From Bacillota bacterium (GTDB lineage Bacteria > Bacillota > UBA4882 > UBA8346): a stretch of 64,000 nt of DNA. The stretch covers positions 1 through 64,000 of the forward strand of contig JAEZJK010000034.1 in assembly GCA_023415835.1 (NCBI GenBank), written 5' to 3'. The position numbers and the translations under genes were made by a program. The notes below the pieces were generated by a model. That model was not told where the DNA came from. It ran no database searches and was given only the letters and a program-made list of their open reading frames with translations. Below, one piece after another: positions 42,928 through 52,272 of the stretch (position 1 is the stretch's first letter; each line of letters begins with the position of its first letter).

Positions 42928-45306
42928 ATGGGGGATTATTACTTGGTAGAGTTAATTAACAAAGGTTTTTTCCTGGGTAAGGGAAGGATAATTCAAGAAG
43001 ACATCGGCGATCAGACGCTTGACGCTGTTAATCAACAATTATCCCGAGCCGGCCTGTCTCCTTTGCCTTTTAACAAAATTGATCGGGATCAAGCCCGGGC
43101 TGGGACCATCGCTTTTCAAATACTAACCGCCCATAACCAAAGCGGAGATTGGCGTAACTTGCGAATCCGCTTCGATTCCTTGGCATCGCATGATATTACT
43201 TATGTAGGGATTGTGCAAACTGCCAGGGCTAGCGGTTTGACTGAATTTCCCGTTCCCTATGTCCTCACCAACTGCCATAACAGCCTTTGCGCAGTCGGAG
43301 GGACTATCAATGAGGACGACCATGTCTTTGGTTTGTCAGCAGCCCAAAAATATGGTGGAATTTTTGTACCGGCCCATCAAGCGGTGATTCACCAATATAT
43401 GAGGGAAATGATGTCCGGTTGCGGCAAGATGATTTTAGGTTCCGACAGCCATACCCGTTATGGCGCTTTGGGTACCATGGGCGTAGGCGAAGGCGGGCCG
43501 GAACTGGTTAAACAGCTTTTAAAACGGACTTATGATCTTGCTTATCCCGAAGTAATTGCTGTGTATCTAGAAGGGAAGCCCCGTCCGGGAGTTGGCCCGC
43601 AGGATGTGGCCTTAGCTTTAATTAAAGCCGTCTTTAACAATGGTTTTGTCAAGAATAAGGTCTTAGAATTTGTAGGGCCGGGGGTTGGCAATTTGACGGT
43701 GGATTTTCGGAACGGGATCGATGTGATGACCACTGAAACCACTTGTTTGAGTTCGATTTGGCGCACCGATGAATCGGTCCGCGAGTACTACCGGATTCAC
43801 AACCGCCTATCCGATTATCAACAACTCGAACCAGGCGAAATCGCTTACTATGATGGATTGGTCAAAATAGATCTTAGCATAGTAGAGCCGATGATTGCTT
43901 TGCCGTTCCACCCCAGTAATGCTTATACCATTGATGAACTCAACCGGAATTCGGTCGAAATCTTGAAACAGGTTGATGCCGAGGGGCAAAAACAATTGGA
44001 TAACCCTAAGCTCCGCTTGGAGCTAAGCCAAAAAATTGTTAACGGCCGCTTGAAGGTAGACCAAGGAGTGGTTGCCGGGTGCGCCGGAGGCACATTTGAA
44101 AATATTTGCGATGTGGCGGAAATTCTTAATAATCATTCCATCGGCCAAGAAGAATTTTCGTTGAGCATTTACCCGGCCAGCCAGCCGATTAATATCCAAT
44201 TAGCTAACAATGGGGTTTTGGCAAGGCTGTTGGCAACCGGGGCAACGTTTAGGACGGCTTTCTGTGGTCCGTGTTTTGGAGCGGGGGATGTGCCGTTCAA
44301 TAACGCCCTTAGTATCAGGCATACTACCCGTAATTTCCTTAACCGTGAAGGGTCTAAACCGGCAAGCGGCCAATTGGCCTCGGTGGCATTAATGGATGCA
44401 AGGTCAATTGCCGCCACAGCGCTTAATGGCGGGGTTTTAACCGCAGCTACCGAATTGAATCCGCGGGTTTCAACTGAAAAGTATACTTTTAACGCAGCTG
44501 TTTATCAAAATCGGGTATATCAAGGCTCCGGCAAGGGTAATCCCGGCCAAGGCTTAAAATTTGGTCCGAATATCGCCGATTGGCCTTCAATGACCCCATT
44601 GCCGCAAAATTTATTGTTAAAAGTAGTCTCAGTTATTACCGATCCGGTGACTACCACCGATGAATTAATCCCATCGGGAGAAACTTCATCCTACCGTTCC
44701 AATCCTTTAAAGCTTGCCGAGTTCACCCTTTCGCGGAAAGACCCGGGATATGTAGGGCGGGCTAAAGCTGTTCAAGCATTGGAGGAAGAGCGCCGTCAGC
44801 TTTTTACCGGGGCAATAAAATCAGAAGTTGTGGGAACCTTAATCGAACCCGTCTTGATGGGCTTGGTTAAATCCGGGATCGCCACTGCTGAACAGTTAAA
44901 TGAGTTAGCTGGGAGTACCGGGTTAGGCAGCTTAATTTTTGCGGTAAAACCGGGCGACGGTTCTGCCCGGGAACAAGCGGCGTCCTGCCAGAAAGTTCTC
45001 GGAGGCTGGGCCAATATCGCCGTTGAATATGCCACCAAACGTTACCGTAGTAATTTAATTAACTGGGGAATGTTGCCTTTAATCATTCCGGAGCTAACGG
45101 CAGTCAATTTTAAAGTTGATGATTACATCTATCTCCCAGGGATTCGACAGGCGGTAGCAAGTGGGCTTGAAGAGGTAAAAGCATATGTTATCAATTCGGA
45201 GGGCATCAAAGAGCTTAAGTTGACTTTACCTAATCTCTCCTCCGATGAACGTGAGATTATTCTGGCGGGTTGCCTAATCAATTATTACGCCAAATATAAG
45301 AGGTAG
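42928..45306 (+). CDS. aconitase-family hydratase (YbhJ-like)
   Basis: This 792-residue member of the aconitase superfamily has 4Fe-4S ligand cysteines placed as Cys385 (VAGCAGGTFENI), Cys446 and Cys449 (FCGPCFGAGD). The substrate-loop block GSDSHTRYGALGTMGVGEGG is typical. The YbhJ-like feature VLTNCHNSLCAVGGTINEDD and the non-canonical GCAGGTFENI in place of GSCTNS separate it from housekeeping aconitase, so the substrate may not be citrate. The C-terminal swivel domain is present. The start ATG lacks a clear Shine-Dalgarno. pyrG follows after 29 nt. Confidence 0.85.
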   Translation: MGDYYLVELINKGFFLGKGRIIQEDIGDQTLDAVNQQLSRAGLSPLPFNKIDRDQARAGTIAFQILTAHNQSGDWRNLRIRFDSLASHDITYVGIVQTARASGLTEFPVPYVLTNCHNSLCAVGGTINEDDHVFGLSAAQKYGGIFVPAHQAVIHQYMREMMSGCGKMILGSDSHTRYGALGTMGVGEGGPELVKQLLKRTYDLAYPEVIAVYLEGKPRPGVGPQDVALALIKAVFNNGFVKNKVLEFVGPGVGNLTVDFRNGIDVMTTETTCLSSIWRTDESVREYYRIHNRLSDYQQLEPGEIAYYDGLVKIDLSIVEPMIALPFHPSNAYTIDELNRNSVEILKQVDAEGQKQLDNPKLRLELSQKIVNGRLKVDQGVVAGCAGGTFENICDVAEILNNHSIGQEEFSLSIYPASQPINIQLANNGVLARLLATGATFRTAFCGPCFGAGDVPFNNALSIRHTTRNFLNREGSKPASGQLASVALMDARSIAATALNGGVLTAATELNPRVSTEKYTFNAAVYQNRVYQGSGKGNPGQGLKFGPNIADWPSMTPLPQNLLLKVVSVITDPVTTTDELIPSGETSSYRSNPLKLAEFTLSRKDPGYVGRAKAVQALEEERRQLFTGAIKSEVVGTLIEPVLMGLVKSGIATAEQLNELAGSTGLGSLIFAVKPGDGSAREQAASCQKVLGGWANIAVEYATKRYRSNLINWGMLPLIIPELTAVNFKVDDYIYLPGIRQAVASGLEEVKAYVINSEGIKELKLTLPNLSSDEREIILAGCLINYYAKYKR

Positions 45307-45335
45307 AACAGATACCTCATAGGGGAGGACAAATC

Positions 45336-46940
45336 GTGGCCAAGTTCATCTTTATTACCGGCGGAGTCGTATCTTCCCTGGGTAAAGGGATTACAGCCGC
45401 TTCATTGGGTTGTCTCTTGAAAAGCAGGGGGGTAAGCGTTTCCATTCTGAAGCTTGACCCATACATCAACGTCGATCCAGGCACTATGAGTCCGTATCAA
45501 CACGGTGAAGTTTTTGTCACGGATGACGGAGCCGAGACTGACCTTGATTTGGGACATTATGAACGCTTTATAGATGTAAACTTAAGTAAAAGTAATAACG
45601 TAACCACCGGGAAGATATATTGGTCGGTGATTACCAAAGAACGGAAAGGCGATTATCTTGGCGGCACGGTGCAGGTAATCCCCCATATTACCAATGAAAT
45701 TAAAGAACGGGTGCACCGGGTGGCCAAAGAGAGCCAAGCTGACCTAGTGATTGTGGAGGTAGGAGGGACTGTCGGAGATATTGAGAGTCTTCCGTTTTTA
45801 GAGGCAATCCGGCAATTTAAGAATGATGTTGGCCGAGATGATGTAATGTATATTCATGTTACATTGATGCCGTTTATCGGGGCAGCCACCGAATTAAAGA
45901 CTAAACCAACCCAACATAGCGTTAAAGAATTACGTGGCATTGGTATTCAACCTGATGTAATTGTTTGCCGTTCCGAAAAACCGCTATCCGACGAACTTAA
46001 AGCAAAAATCGCCTTGTTTTGTGATATTCGTAAAGAAGCTGTTATTCCAAACCTCGACGCGCAGACGATTTATGAGGTTCCGCTCTTATTAGAGCAGGCC
46101 GGACTGGATGATATTGTCATCAATCGTTTGGGTTTAAAGTGTAACGAAAGGGATTTAAAAGAGTGGCGCGAAATTGTGGCTAAAATGAAAGCGCCCAAAA
46201 ACAAAGTTACCATAGCAATTGTGGGTAAATATGTTTCGCTGCCTGACGCTTATCTGAGTGTCGCCGAGGCATTACGCCACGGAGGCGTCTCCCATGACAC
46301 CCATGTCCAGATTAAATGGGTAGATTCAGAGTTAATTGAGGCCAAGGGAGTAGAAAAAGTCCTCGGGCAAGTTGACGGGATATTGGTACCTGGAGGCTTT
46401 GGAAATCGCGGCATTGAGGGAAAAATTGAAGCGATTCGTTGGGCAAGAGAAAAGCAAGTTCCATTTCTCGGGATTTGCTTGGGAATGCAGTGTGCGGTTA
46501 TTGAGTACTCCCGTAATATCTGCGGTATGACAGGGGCGAATTCGTCGGAGTTTGATCCGAATACCCCATACCCGGTTATTGATTTACTTCCGGAACAAAA
46601 AGAGATTGAAGATATGGGCGGTACGATGAGACTGGGGCTTGATCCGGTCCGGATTCAATCAGGTTTGGCGTATCAAGCTTATCAGCAAGAGTTGATATAT
46701 GAACGTCATCGGCACCGTTATGAAGTGAATAATGAATTCATCGCTTTATTGCAAAAAAAAGGTTTAAAAATTAGCGGGTTACTTCCTGACCGGCAATTGG
46801 TAGAGATAGTCGAACTCCCGGAACATCCTTGGTTTTTGGCTACTCAATTCCATCCGGAGTTTAAATCGAGACCGCACCGGCCACAACCATTATTTAGGGA
46901 CTTTGTGGGCGCGGCCTTAAAACATTCTCAACAAAAGTAG
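45336..46940 (+). CDS. pyrG: CTP synthase
   Basis: This 534-residue enzyme has an N-terminal synthetase domain (KFIFITGGVVSSLGKGITAA, P-loop) and YLGGTVQVIPHIT. The C-terminal class-I glutamine amidotransferase domain has nucleophile Cys381 (GICLGMQ) and the His-Glu pair in QFHPEFKSRP. It converts UTP to CTP with glutamine. It uses GTG at 45336 with GGGGAGG 7 nt upstream. Full length compared with the family. Confidence 0.97.
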   Translation: MAKFIFITGGVVSSLGKGITAASLGCLLKSRGVSVSILKLDPYINVDPGTMSPYQHGEVFVTDDGAETDLDLGHYERFIDVNLSKSNNVTTGKIYWSVITKERKGDYLGGTVQVIPHITNEIKERVHRVAKESQADLVIVEVGGTVGDIESLPFLEAIRQFKNDVGRDDVMYIHVTLMPFIGAATELKTKPTQHSVKELRGIGIQPDVIVCRSEKPLSDELKAKIALFCDIRKEAVIPNLDAQTIYEVPLLLEQAGLDDIVINRLGLKCNERDLKEWREIVAKMKAPKNKVTIAIVGKYVSLPDAYLSVAEALRHGGVSHDTHVQIKWVDSELIEAKGVEKVLGQVDGILVPGGFGNRGIEGKIEAIRWAREKQVPFLGICLGMQCAVIEYSRNICGMTGANSSEFDPNTPYPVIDLLPEQKEIEDMGGTMRLGLDPVRIQSGLAYQAYQQELIYERHRHRYEVNNEFIALLQKKGLKISGLLPDRQLVEIVELPEHPWFLATQFHPEFKSRPHRPQPLFRDFVGAALKHSQQK

Positions 46941-46949
46941 ATTGGTATT

Positions 46950-46997
46950 ATTCCCCTCCGAGTTGTCAAAACTTACCCTTGGAGGGGATATTTTTTT
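46950..46997 (+). terminator. terminator after pyrG overlapping the next gene's Shine-Dalgarno
   Basis: CCCCTCC (46953-46959) pairs with GGAGGGG (46981-46987) and is followed by a T-run ending at 46997. The descending arm is also the only Shine-Dalgarno for the TTG start at 46996, so hairpin formation both terminates and hides the site. Confidence 0.65.
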
Positions 46998-47586
46998 GAA
47001 AAAATGGATTTTGTGGTTAATAGTTGCCGGATTGCTGTTAACCTATGTAACCGAAGGATTTACGACGACCCAAAGAGTTAAACCTGGTTATCAAAAAAAC
47101 TGTTCCGAATTTGAGAGGATTCACAAAAACGGCCCGGGTTTGACTTTATTAACAGGGGAAATCATTGGAATAAACCGCGAGGAAATCTTGATTAACCCCT
47201 TAACGGCCAGTAATGGTATCTATCATCTGAAATTAGCGCAAGGCACGAAATTTTTTTGTAATGGGAGCCTCTCTCAATGGGAGGCGTTAACACCGGTTGC
47301 CCCGGGCGCTTATTTTGAAGCCCAGGTATTGATGAATGGGCAAACAGAGGTTATCGCTGTAAATGCTGAATATTACGGAGAAGAGTGTGTTATCAAAAAG
47401 TGTTATCAAAATGGAGGAAAACTTATTATCGAATTAATTCCGGTCCTTTCAGAAACGGAATTTTCTTGCCCGGTGGATCAAAACGCTAGGTTACCCGCGG
47501 GTGAAAGTTGGAAGCGAGAAGGGCAAGTTGCCTATATTCTTTTTAACTGCCGGGAAGAAATTAGGGCGGTTTTTTTACCGGATTGA
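46996..47586 (+). CDS. exported protein of unknown function
   Basis: This 196-residue protein has an N-terminal signal or anchor (MKKWILWLIVAGLLLTYVTE). The mature region has a Cys pair region (ECVIKKC) and beta-type segments including LTGEIIGINREEILINPL, suggestive of a small OB or barrel domain, but no family is recognised. The start is TTG 46996 with GGAGGGG 8 nt upstream; a longer frame to 46942 has no signal. Its translation start is overlapped by the pyrG terminator. Confidence 0.75.
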   Translation: MKKWILWLIVAGLLLTYVTEGFTTTQRVKPGYQKNCSEFERIHKNGPGLTLLTGEIIGINREEILINPLTASNGIYHLKLAQGTKFFCNGSLSQWEALTPVAPGAYFEAQVLMNGQTEVIAVNAEYYGEECVIKKCYQNGGKLIIELIPVLSETEFSCPVDQNARLPAGESWKREGQVAYILFNCREEIRAVFLPD

Positions 47587-47635
47587 GACAATAGGCAAGA
47601 GGCAAATGGATGAGGCATAAGTATAGGGACGCATA

Positions 47636-47697
47636 AGCCTAATTTGTTTGGTGCAAAAGCAGGATTTACTGGAGCTGCGTCGAAAAATAATTAGGCT
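47636..47697. repeat. inverted repeat flanking the cheB promoter region
   Basis: AGCCTAATT (47636-47644) and AATTAGGCT (47689-47697) are perfect complements 44 nt apart and bracket the SigH-like promoter. They could be an operator pair or a leader stem. Confidence 0.5.
47659..47687 (+). promoter_or_regulatory. SigH-like promoter upstream of cheB
   Basis: GCAGGATTT (47659-47667) matches the sigma-H -35 pattern RNAGGAWWW. After 11 nt GTCGAAAAA (47679-47687) matches RNNGAATWW at all but one position. It points to cheB, 44 nt downstream. Confidence 0.4.
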
Positions 47698-47730
47698 AAA
47701 TGGAAAATTAAATTCCAAGGAAGGATATTA

Positions 47731-48768
47731 ATGGCAGTAACAGTATTGGTGGTTGATGATTCCTCTTTTGCCCAACAAATTTTGACTGATCTGCTTAATA
47801 ATGAACCTGATTTGGAAGTTATTGGGGTGGCTAATGATGGCCATGACGCATTAGATAAAATAGCCCGCCTCCATCCGGACGTTGTTACCTTAGATCTTGA
47901 AATGCCCAAGATGAACGGGCTGGAGTGTTTGGCCGAAATAATGGAGACCAACCCATTGCCGGTAATTATGGTCAGTTATTTAACCGTAGCCGGGGCCAAA
48001 TATACGATTGATGCCCTAGAACTCGGAGCGGTCGATTTTGTGACCAAACCGTCCAAAGATATTGCAAACCTGGTAAACATCGGGAAAGAATTAGTCCAAA
48101 AAGTAAAATTAGCAGCTTCGATTGAAGTTGATAAATTACAAAAGGTTGTCTCTAAAAAAGCTGCGCCCGCACATTCAATTAAACCGCCTAAAAATATTGA
48201 ACTGTTAACTATCGGTTCCTCCACCGGGGGTCCAAGGGCGCTTCGGCATTTGCTCTCAATGTTTCCGAGAAACTTTCCTTTGGGCGTAGTAGTTGCCCAA
48301 CATATGCCTAAAGGCTTTACGAAAGTATTCGCCGGACATTTAAACGATGTATGCGATGTCGAAGTCAATGAGGCTAAAAACGGAGATTTGATTATGCCCG
48401 GCAAGGTTTTAATCGCCCCCTCCGGAAAACAGATTGCGCTTCATCGTACACCAAGTAACTTTTTGACGGTAGAGGTTACAACCGAAACTGATCTTATTTA
48501 TAAACCGTCGATTAATTATTTTTTAAAATCGGTAGCTACTGTTTGCGGGGGAAAAGTGTTAAGTGTGATCCTTACCGGAATGGGTTCCGATGGAGCGATC
48601 AGCATGCAAGAGCTGAGAAAATTGGGCGCCCGTACCATTGCCGAAGCCGAAGAAAGTTGTGTTGTTTTTGGGATGCCCAGGGCTACTATTGAATTGGGCG
48701 GAGCGGAGTATGTTGAAAGCCTGTCTAATATCTACTCGCGTATTACTGAAATCCTTTCTAAGGAATGA
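47731..48768 (+). CDS. cheB: chemotaxis methylesterase CheB (receptor glutamate deamidase/methylesterase)
   Basis: This 345-residue protein has an N-terminal receiver with Asp55 (TLDLEMPKMNG) and a C-terminal esterase with catalytic Ser164 (GSSTGGPRA), His191 (AQHMPKGF) and Asp287 (GMGSDGA). All catalytic residues are in place. It removes methyl groups from chemoreceptors and is activated by CheA phosphorylation. It is not in a che operon here; the nearest chemotaxis gene is cheW at the end of the window. AAGGAAGG precedes the ATG. Confidence 0.94.
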   Translation: MAVTVLVVDDSSFAQQILTDLLNNEPDLEVIGVANDGHDALDKIARLHPDVVTLDLEMPKMNGLECLAEIMETNPLPVIMVSYLTVAGAKYTIDALELGAVDFVTKPSKDIANLVNIGKELVQKVKLAASIEVDKLQKVVSKKAAPAHSIKPPKNIELLTIGSSTGGPRALRHLLSMFPRNFPLGVVVAQHMPKGFTKVFAGHLNDVCDVEVNEAKNGDLIMPGKVLIAPSGKQIALHRTPSNFLTVEVTTETDLIYKPSINYFLKSVATVCGGKVLSVILTGMGSDGAISMQELRKLGARTIAEAEESCVVFGMPRATIELGGAEYVESLSNIYSRITEILSKE

Positions 48769-48976
48769 TAGTTTCGGGTGGAAGAGGATCGGCGCCATGT
48801 TGATCTTGGCCATTGAGTTTTAGGATCTATTTGATTAAACGTATTTCCTATTCTGATTGCAATTGATTGAATAATCTTTAAAATCCAGTTTCTAAGATTA
48901 AGCTTGAGGCTAAGCCTTTAAAAAGAGGAATATTGGAAACGATGCCGAATTTTTATTACTTGAGGAGGCGGTTCAA

Positions 48977-49630
48977 ATGCTAATCTCCACTCAACGAACC
49001 CTCGCTCTTCGCTGCCCTTTATGTGGTAGATTGGAATTTAATCCAATCTCCTGGTTTGATTTTTCGGGTAAAGAACCAATCCAAATCAAATGTGAATGCG
49101 GGTTTAACAAATTAATTATCAACCCGAAAAACAACTATCATGATTTTTATTTTCAAATCCCTTGTTTAATCTGTGACGAAGTACATATTATTAAGTTTTC
49201 CAAAACAGAATTATGGGGGAACATTAGTTTAGTGCTTCGTTGTTCCACAAACGGCCAGGAACTTGGTTATATCGGTACCAAAGCTGCAATTGAAAAATTA
49301 ATCAATCAAAAACGGGATGACCTGGATAGTGTAGTCAATAACCTTGGGTTTGACGATTACTTTACCAATCCGCAAGTCATGTACGAGATTTTGAACCATC
49401 TTCACCAACTCGCCGACTCAAACCAATTGTTTTGCCTCTGTGGAAATAATCAAATTGAAATTGATGTTTTTCCTGAAAAGCTTGAGTTGCATTGCTCTTT
49501 CTGTCAGAGCTTACATATTATTTACGCCGAAACTATCGAAGACCTTCGGTTAGTTAAGGAGGCAAGCGAAATAGCCTTAACTGAGAAGGGATTTTCTAGT
49601 TTCGATTCGAGCAAAGTCCATCCGATCTGA
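48977..49630 (+). CDS. zinc-ribbon-like cysteine-rich protein of unknown function
   Basis: This 217-residue protein has paired cysteines forming likely zinc sites: CPLC (13-16), CEC (near 39-41), CLIC (near 62), CLC and CSFC toward the C-terminus. The rest is charged with helical segments (about 105-160). No enzyme motif is visible. A nucleic-acid or protein-binding role is suggested by the ribbons only. GAGGAGG lies 8 nt before ATG. It sits between cheB and rho. Confidence 0.75.
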   Translation: MLISTQRTLALRCPLCGRLEFNPISWFDFSGKEPIQIKCECGFNKLIINPKNNYHDFYFQIPCLICDEVHIIKFSKTELWGNISLVLRCSTNGQELGYIGTKAAIEKLINQKRDDLDSVVNNLGFDDYFTNPQVMYEILNHLHQLADSNQLFCLCGNNQIEIDVFPEKLELHCSFCQSLHIIYAETIEDLRLVKEASEIALTEKGFSSFDSSKVHPI

Positions 49631-49832
49631 AATGATATTGGAGGTCCTACCGCGTTAGTTAACTTCATTCAACCTTTCTGTCTCAACAAACTATTAAATT
49701 CCCGGCGAAAAAATAGTATATTAATATGCTGATGCCGTTAAGCGTTAGCCTGATTATATTTTGGCCTGAACTTATAATAAGTATTATCATTAATACTTAA
49801 GATATTTGGATTGATCAAGGGAGGATTATTTA

Positions 49833-51119
49833 ATGCAACTGGCTGAACTGGAAGGGAAAACTCTCCAAGAATTACAGGTAATGGCTCAGGAATTAAATAT
49901 CGAACGTTATTCAAGCTTTCGGAAGCGGGAATTAATCTTCGAAATGTTAAAAGTTCTAGCGGTCAAGGAGGGGCTCATTTTTTCACAAGGTATTTTGGAA
50001 ATATTACCGGATGGATTTGGGTTTTTACGAGTGGAAGATTTTATTCCGGGTCCGGAAGATATTTACGTGTCAGCCTCTCAGATTAGGCGCTTCAATCTAA
50101 AAACCGGAGATATGGTCTCGGGCCAGGTCCGGCCTCCCAAAGACAATGAACGTTATTTTGCCTTACTTAAAGTCCAAGCGGTAAATATGATTGATCCCGA
50201 TACACTTAGGTTACGCACTCATTTTGAGGAATTGACCCCGATTTATCCTAATGAACGGGTACGATTAGAGACCATTCCTAAAGAAACGGCAATGCGGATA
50301 GTCGATATCATGGCTCCTGTAGGAAAGGGGCAAAGAGGAATGATCGTTGCCCCCCCAAAGGCTGGGAAAACCACTCTCTTAAAGAAGATTGCCAATAGTA
50401 TCACCACCAATCATCCGGAGATCGAATTAATCGTATTATTAATCGACGAACGTCCGGAAGAGGTAACCGATATGTCACGTTCCGTAAAGGGTACAGTAGT
50501 TAGCTCTACCTTTGATCTTCCGGCTGAAAACCATGTCCGGGTGGCGGAATTGGTATTGGAAAGAGCTAAACGATTGGTGGAAACGGGGAGAGATGTAGTC
50601 GTCTTACTAGACTCGATCACTAGATTGGCTAGGGCTTATAACCTGGTGGAACCGCCAAGCGGACGCACACTTTCCGGCGGTGTCGATCCTAGCGCGTTGC
50701 ATAAACCGAAAAGATTTTTCGGTGCGGCCCGTAAAATTGAGGAAGGCGGCAGCTTAACCATTATGGCGACGGCTCTAGTAGAAACCGGATCCAGAATGGA
50801 TGAAGTTATTTTTGAAGAGTTTAAGGGAACGGGCAATATGGAATTACATCTTGATCGGAAGCTGGCAGATCGCCGGATCTTCCCGGCCATTGATATCAAT
50901 CGTTCCGGAACCCGAAAAGAAGAACTGCTGCTTAAACCGGAGGAACTGGAATGTGTATGGGTCTTACGTAAGTTGCTTGGTTCACTAGGTCCGGCCGAGA
51001 CTACCGAGCTTTTGCTGGAACGTTTAAGCCATACCAAATCCAATGAGGAACTTCGGGAATTGATTATGACCTCGTCGTTCGCAGAAAATGTTCTGAAAAA
51101 AAGGAACCGGGAGAACTAA
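49833..51119 (+). CDS. rho: transcription termination factor Rho
   Basis: This 428-residue protein has an N-terminal Rho-N helix bundle (LAELEGKTLQELQVMAQELN), a cold-shock-like RNA-binding domain (SQGILEILPDGFGFLR) and an ATPase core with Walker A APPKAGKTTL, Walker B VVVLLDSITRLAR, and Q-loop/R-loop region PSGRTLSGGVDPSALHKPKR. The hexameric helicase terminates Rho-dependent transcripts. Full length without the long insertions seen in actinobacteria. GGGAGG is 8 nt before ATG. A small AAGTATT/AATACTT hairpin lies in the leader at about 49781-49798. Confidence 0.97.
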   Translation: MQLAELEGKTLQELQVMAQELNIERYSSFRKRELIFEMLKVLAVKEGLIFSQGILEILPDGFGFLRVEDFIPGPEDIYVSASQIRRFNLKTGDMVSGQVRPPKDNERYFALLKVQAVNMIDPDTLRLRTHFEELTPIYPNERVRLETIPKETAMRIVDIMAPVGKGQRGMIVAPPKAGKTTLLKKIANSITTNHPEIELIVLLIDERPEEVTDMSRSVKGTVVSSTFDLPAENHVRVAELVLERAKRLVETGRDVVVLLDSITRLARAYNLVEPPSGRTLSGGVDPSALHKPKRFFGAARKIEEGGSLTIMATALVETGSRMDEVIFEEFKGTGNMELHLDRKLADRRIFPAIDINRSGTRKEELLLKPEELECVWVLRKLLGSLGPAETTELLLERLSHTKSNEELRELIMTSSFAENVLKKRNREN

Positions 51120-51246
51120 ATCCAGGCTTGAGGCAATAGGGAATAGGCAAGAGTATAGAGAAAAAATCCGTTTACTTAGTTAACTTGATTGGATAGTTGT
51201 TGAAAATAATGTTTTAATGATAGTGGCAATAAATTCCAGAATTAGC

Positions 51247-51286
51247 TCCTGCAGGTAGTGGAAGACTACTTGTAGGATTTTTTTTT
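51247..51286 (+). terminator. terminator abutting the next gene's Shine-Dalgarno
   Basis: TCCTGCAGGTAGT (51247-51259) pairs over 13 bp with two G-T wobbles with ACTACTTGTAGGA (51265-51277), followed by nine T residues to 51286. GGAGGAG of the peptidase gene begins at 51287, the very next base. The hairpin is 127 nt beyond the rho stop. Confidence 0.85.
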
Positions 51287-51298
51287 GGAGGAGATAGG

Positions 51299-52213
51299 TT
51301 GGAAACTGTAATTCCAGAGTTTATTCGAGTTAGGCGAAACAAGAACAATCTTTTATTCATGCTGCCACTAGTTTTATTATTGTTGCTCTCGGAAAAGATG
51401 ACTGGAGCTCCGTTGCCTGGTAAAAAGTCAAATCTGGCAATTGAAGAAGTTTTCAAGTTTAAAACGGGCATAGTAAGGGAAGCATTGCTCAAAACTGGTT
51501 TTAGCGTCCATTATCTAAAAAAAGATGAGACGGTTTATCGCTTGAGTCAAAATTACTATGTATCAGTGCCGATATTGATGAAAATCAACCGTCTCGGCAA
51601 TCCTCGTTTAATTTCGGTAGGTAAAAAGCTTTATATTCCCCCGGTAGAATACCAATCGGGGCGGTTGAAAAGGTACCGGGTTAAACCGGAAGATACTTTG
51701 GAAGGGTTACTCTTCCGTTTCGGTTTGGAACTTTGGCAGTTTAAAAGGATTAACCAGGGGCTTACCCGGCAACCTTTAAAAGCAGGGACCATATTATTCC
51801 TGCCTAAGAATGAAATAAATCCGTTATCCAGGCCGGTTCAATTTATTACTATAACTAGGCCGGTATGGGGGAGATTGACATCCCGGTTCGGAAGGCGATG
51901 GGGGCGGATGCATAGTGGGATCGATTTGGCGGCACCATTAGGCGCTCCGGTCCGGGCAGCGGCATCGGGGCGAGTGGTTTTTACGGGATGGAATGGCGGG
52001 TATGGTTGGTTCATCAAGGTTAATCATGGAAAGTATCGCACGAACTATGGCCATCTTTCTAAAATAATGGTCAGTAATGGCAGTTATGTCCGGAAAGGCG
52101 ATTTAATTGGATTAGTTGGGGCTACGGGGCGGGCTTATGGTAGTCACCTCCATTTTGAATTGGAGATTGATGGTAACAAGGTAGATCCTAATCTTTATTT
52201 AGGGAAGAATTAG
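51299..52213 (+). CDS. LysM-containing M23 family peptidase
   Basis: This 304-residue cell-wall hydrolase has an N-terminal TM or signal segment (about 17-36), two LysM modules (about 64-110, VHYLKKDETVYRLSQNYYVS; about 120-165) and an M23 lysostaphin-like domain (about 185-300). Zinc ligands are in HSGIDLAAP and HLHFELEIDG, so it should be active on peptidoglycan cross-links. TTG start at 51299 with GGAGGAG 5 nt upstream. Transcription from upstream would have to pass the adjacent terminator. It is followed by another terminator, so it is a single-gene unit. Confidence 0.92.
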   Translation: METVIPEFIRVRRNKNNLLFMLPLVLLLLLSEKMTGAPLPGKKSNLAIEEVFKFKTGIVREALLKTGFSVHYLKKDETVYRLSQNYYVSVPILMKINRLGNPRLISVGKKLYIPPVEYQSGRLKRYRVKPEDTLEGLLFRFGLELWQFKRINQGLTRQPLKAGTILFLPKNEINPLSRPVQFITITRPVWGRLTSRFGRRWGRMHSGIDLAAPLGAPVRAAASGRVVFTGWNGGYGWFIKVNHGKYRTNYGHLSKIMVSNGSYVRKGDLIGLVGATGRAYGSHLHFELEIDGNKVDPNLYLGKN

Positions 52214-52272
52214 CTTGAAAAATAGCATTACAACGAGATTATGGGGATTTTTCATTTAAAAATGCAGAATTT

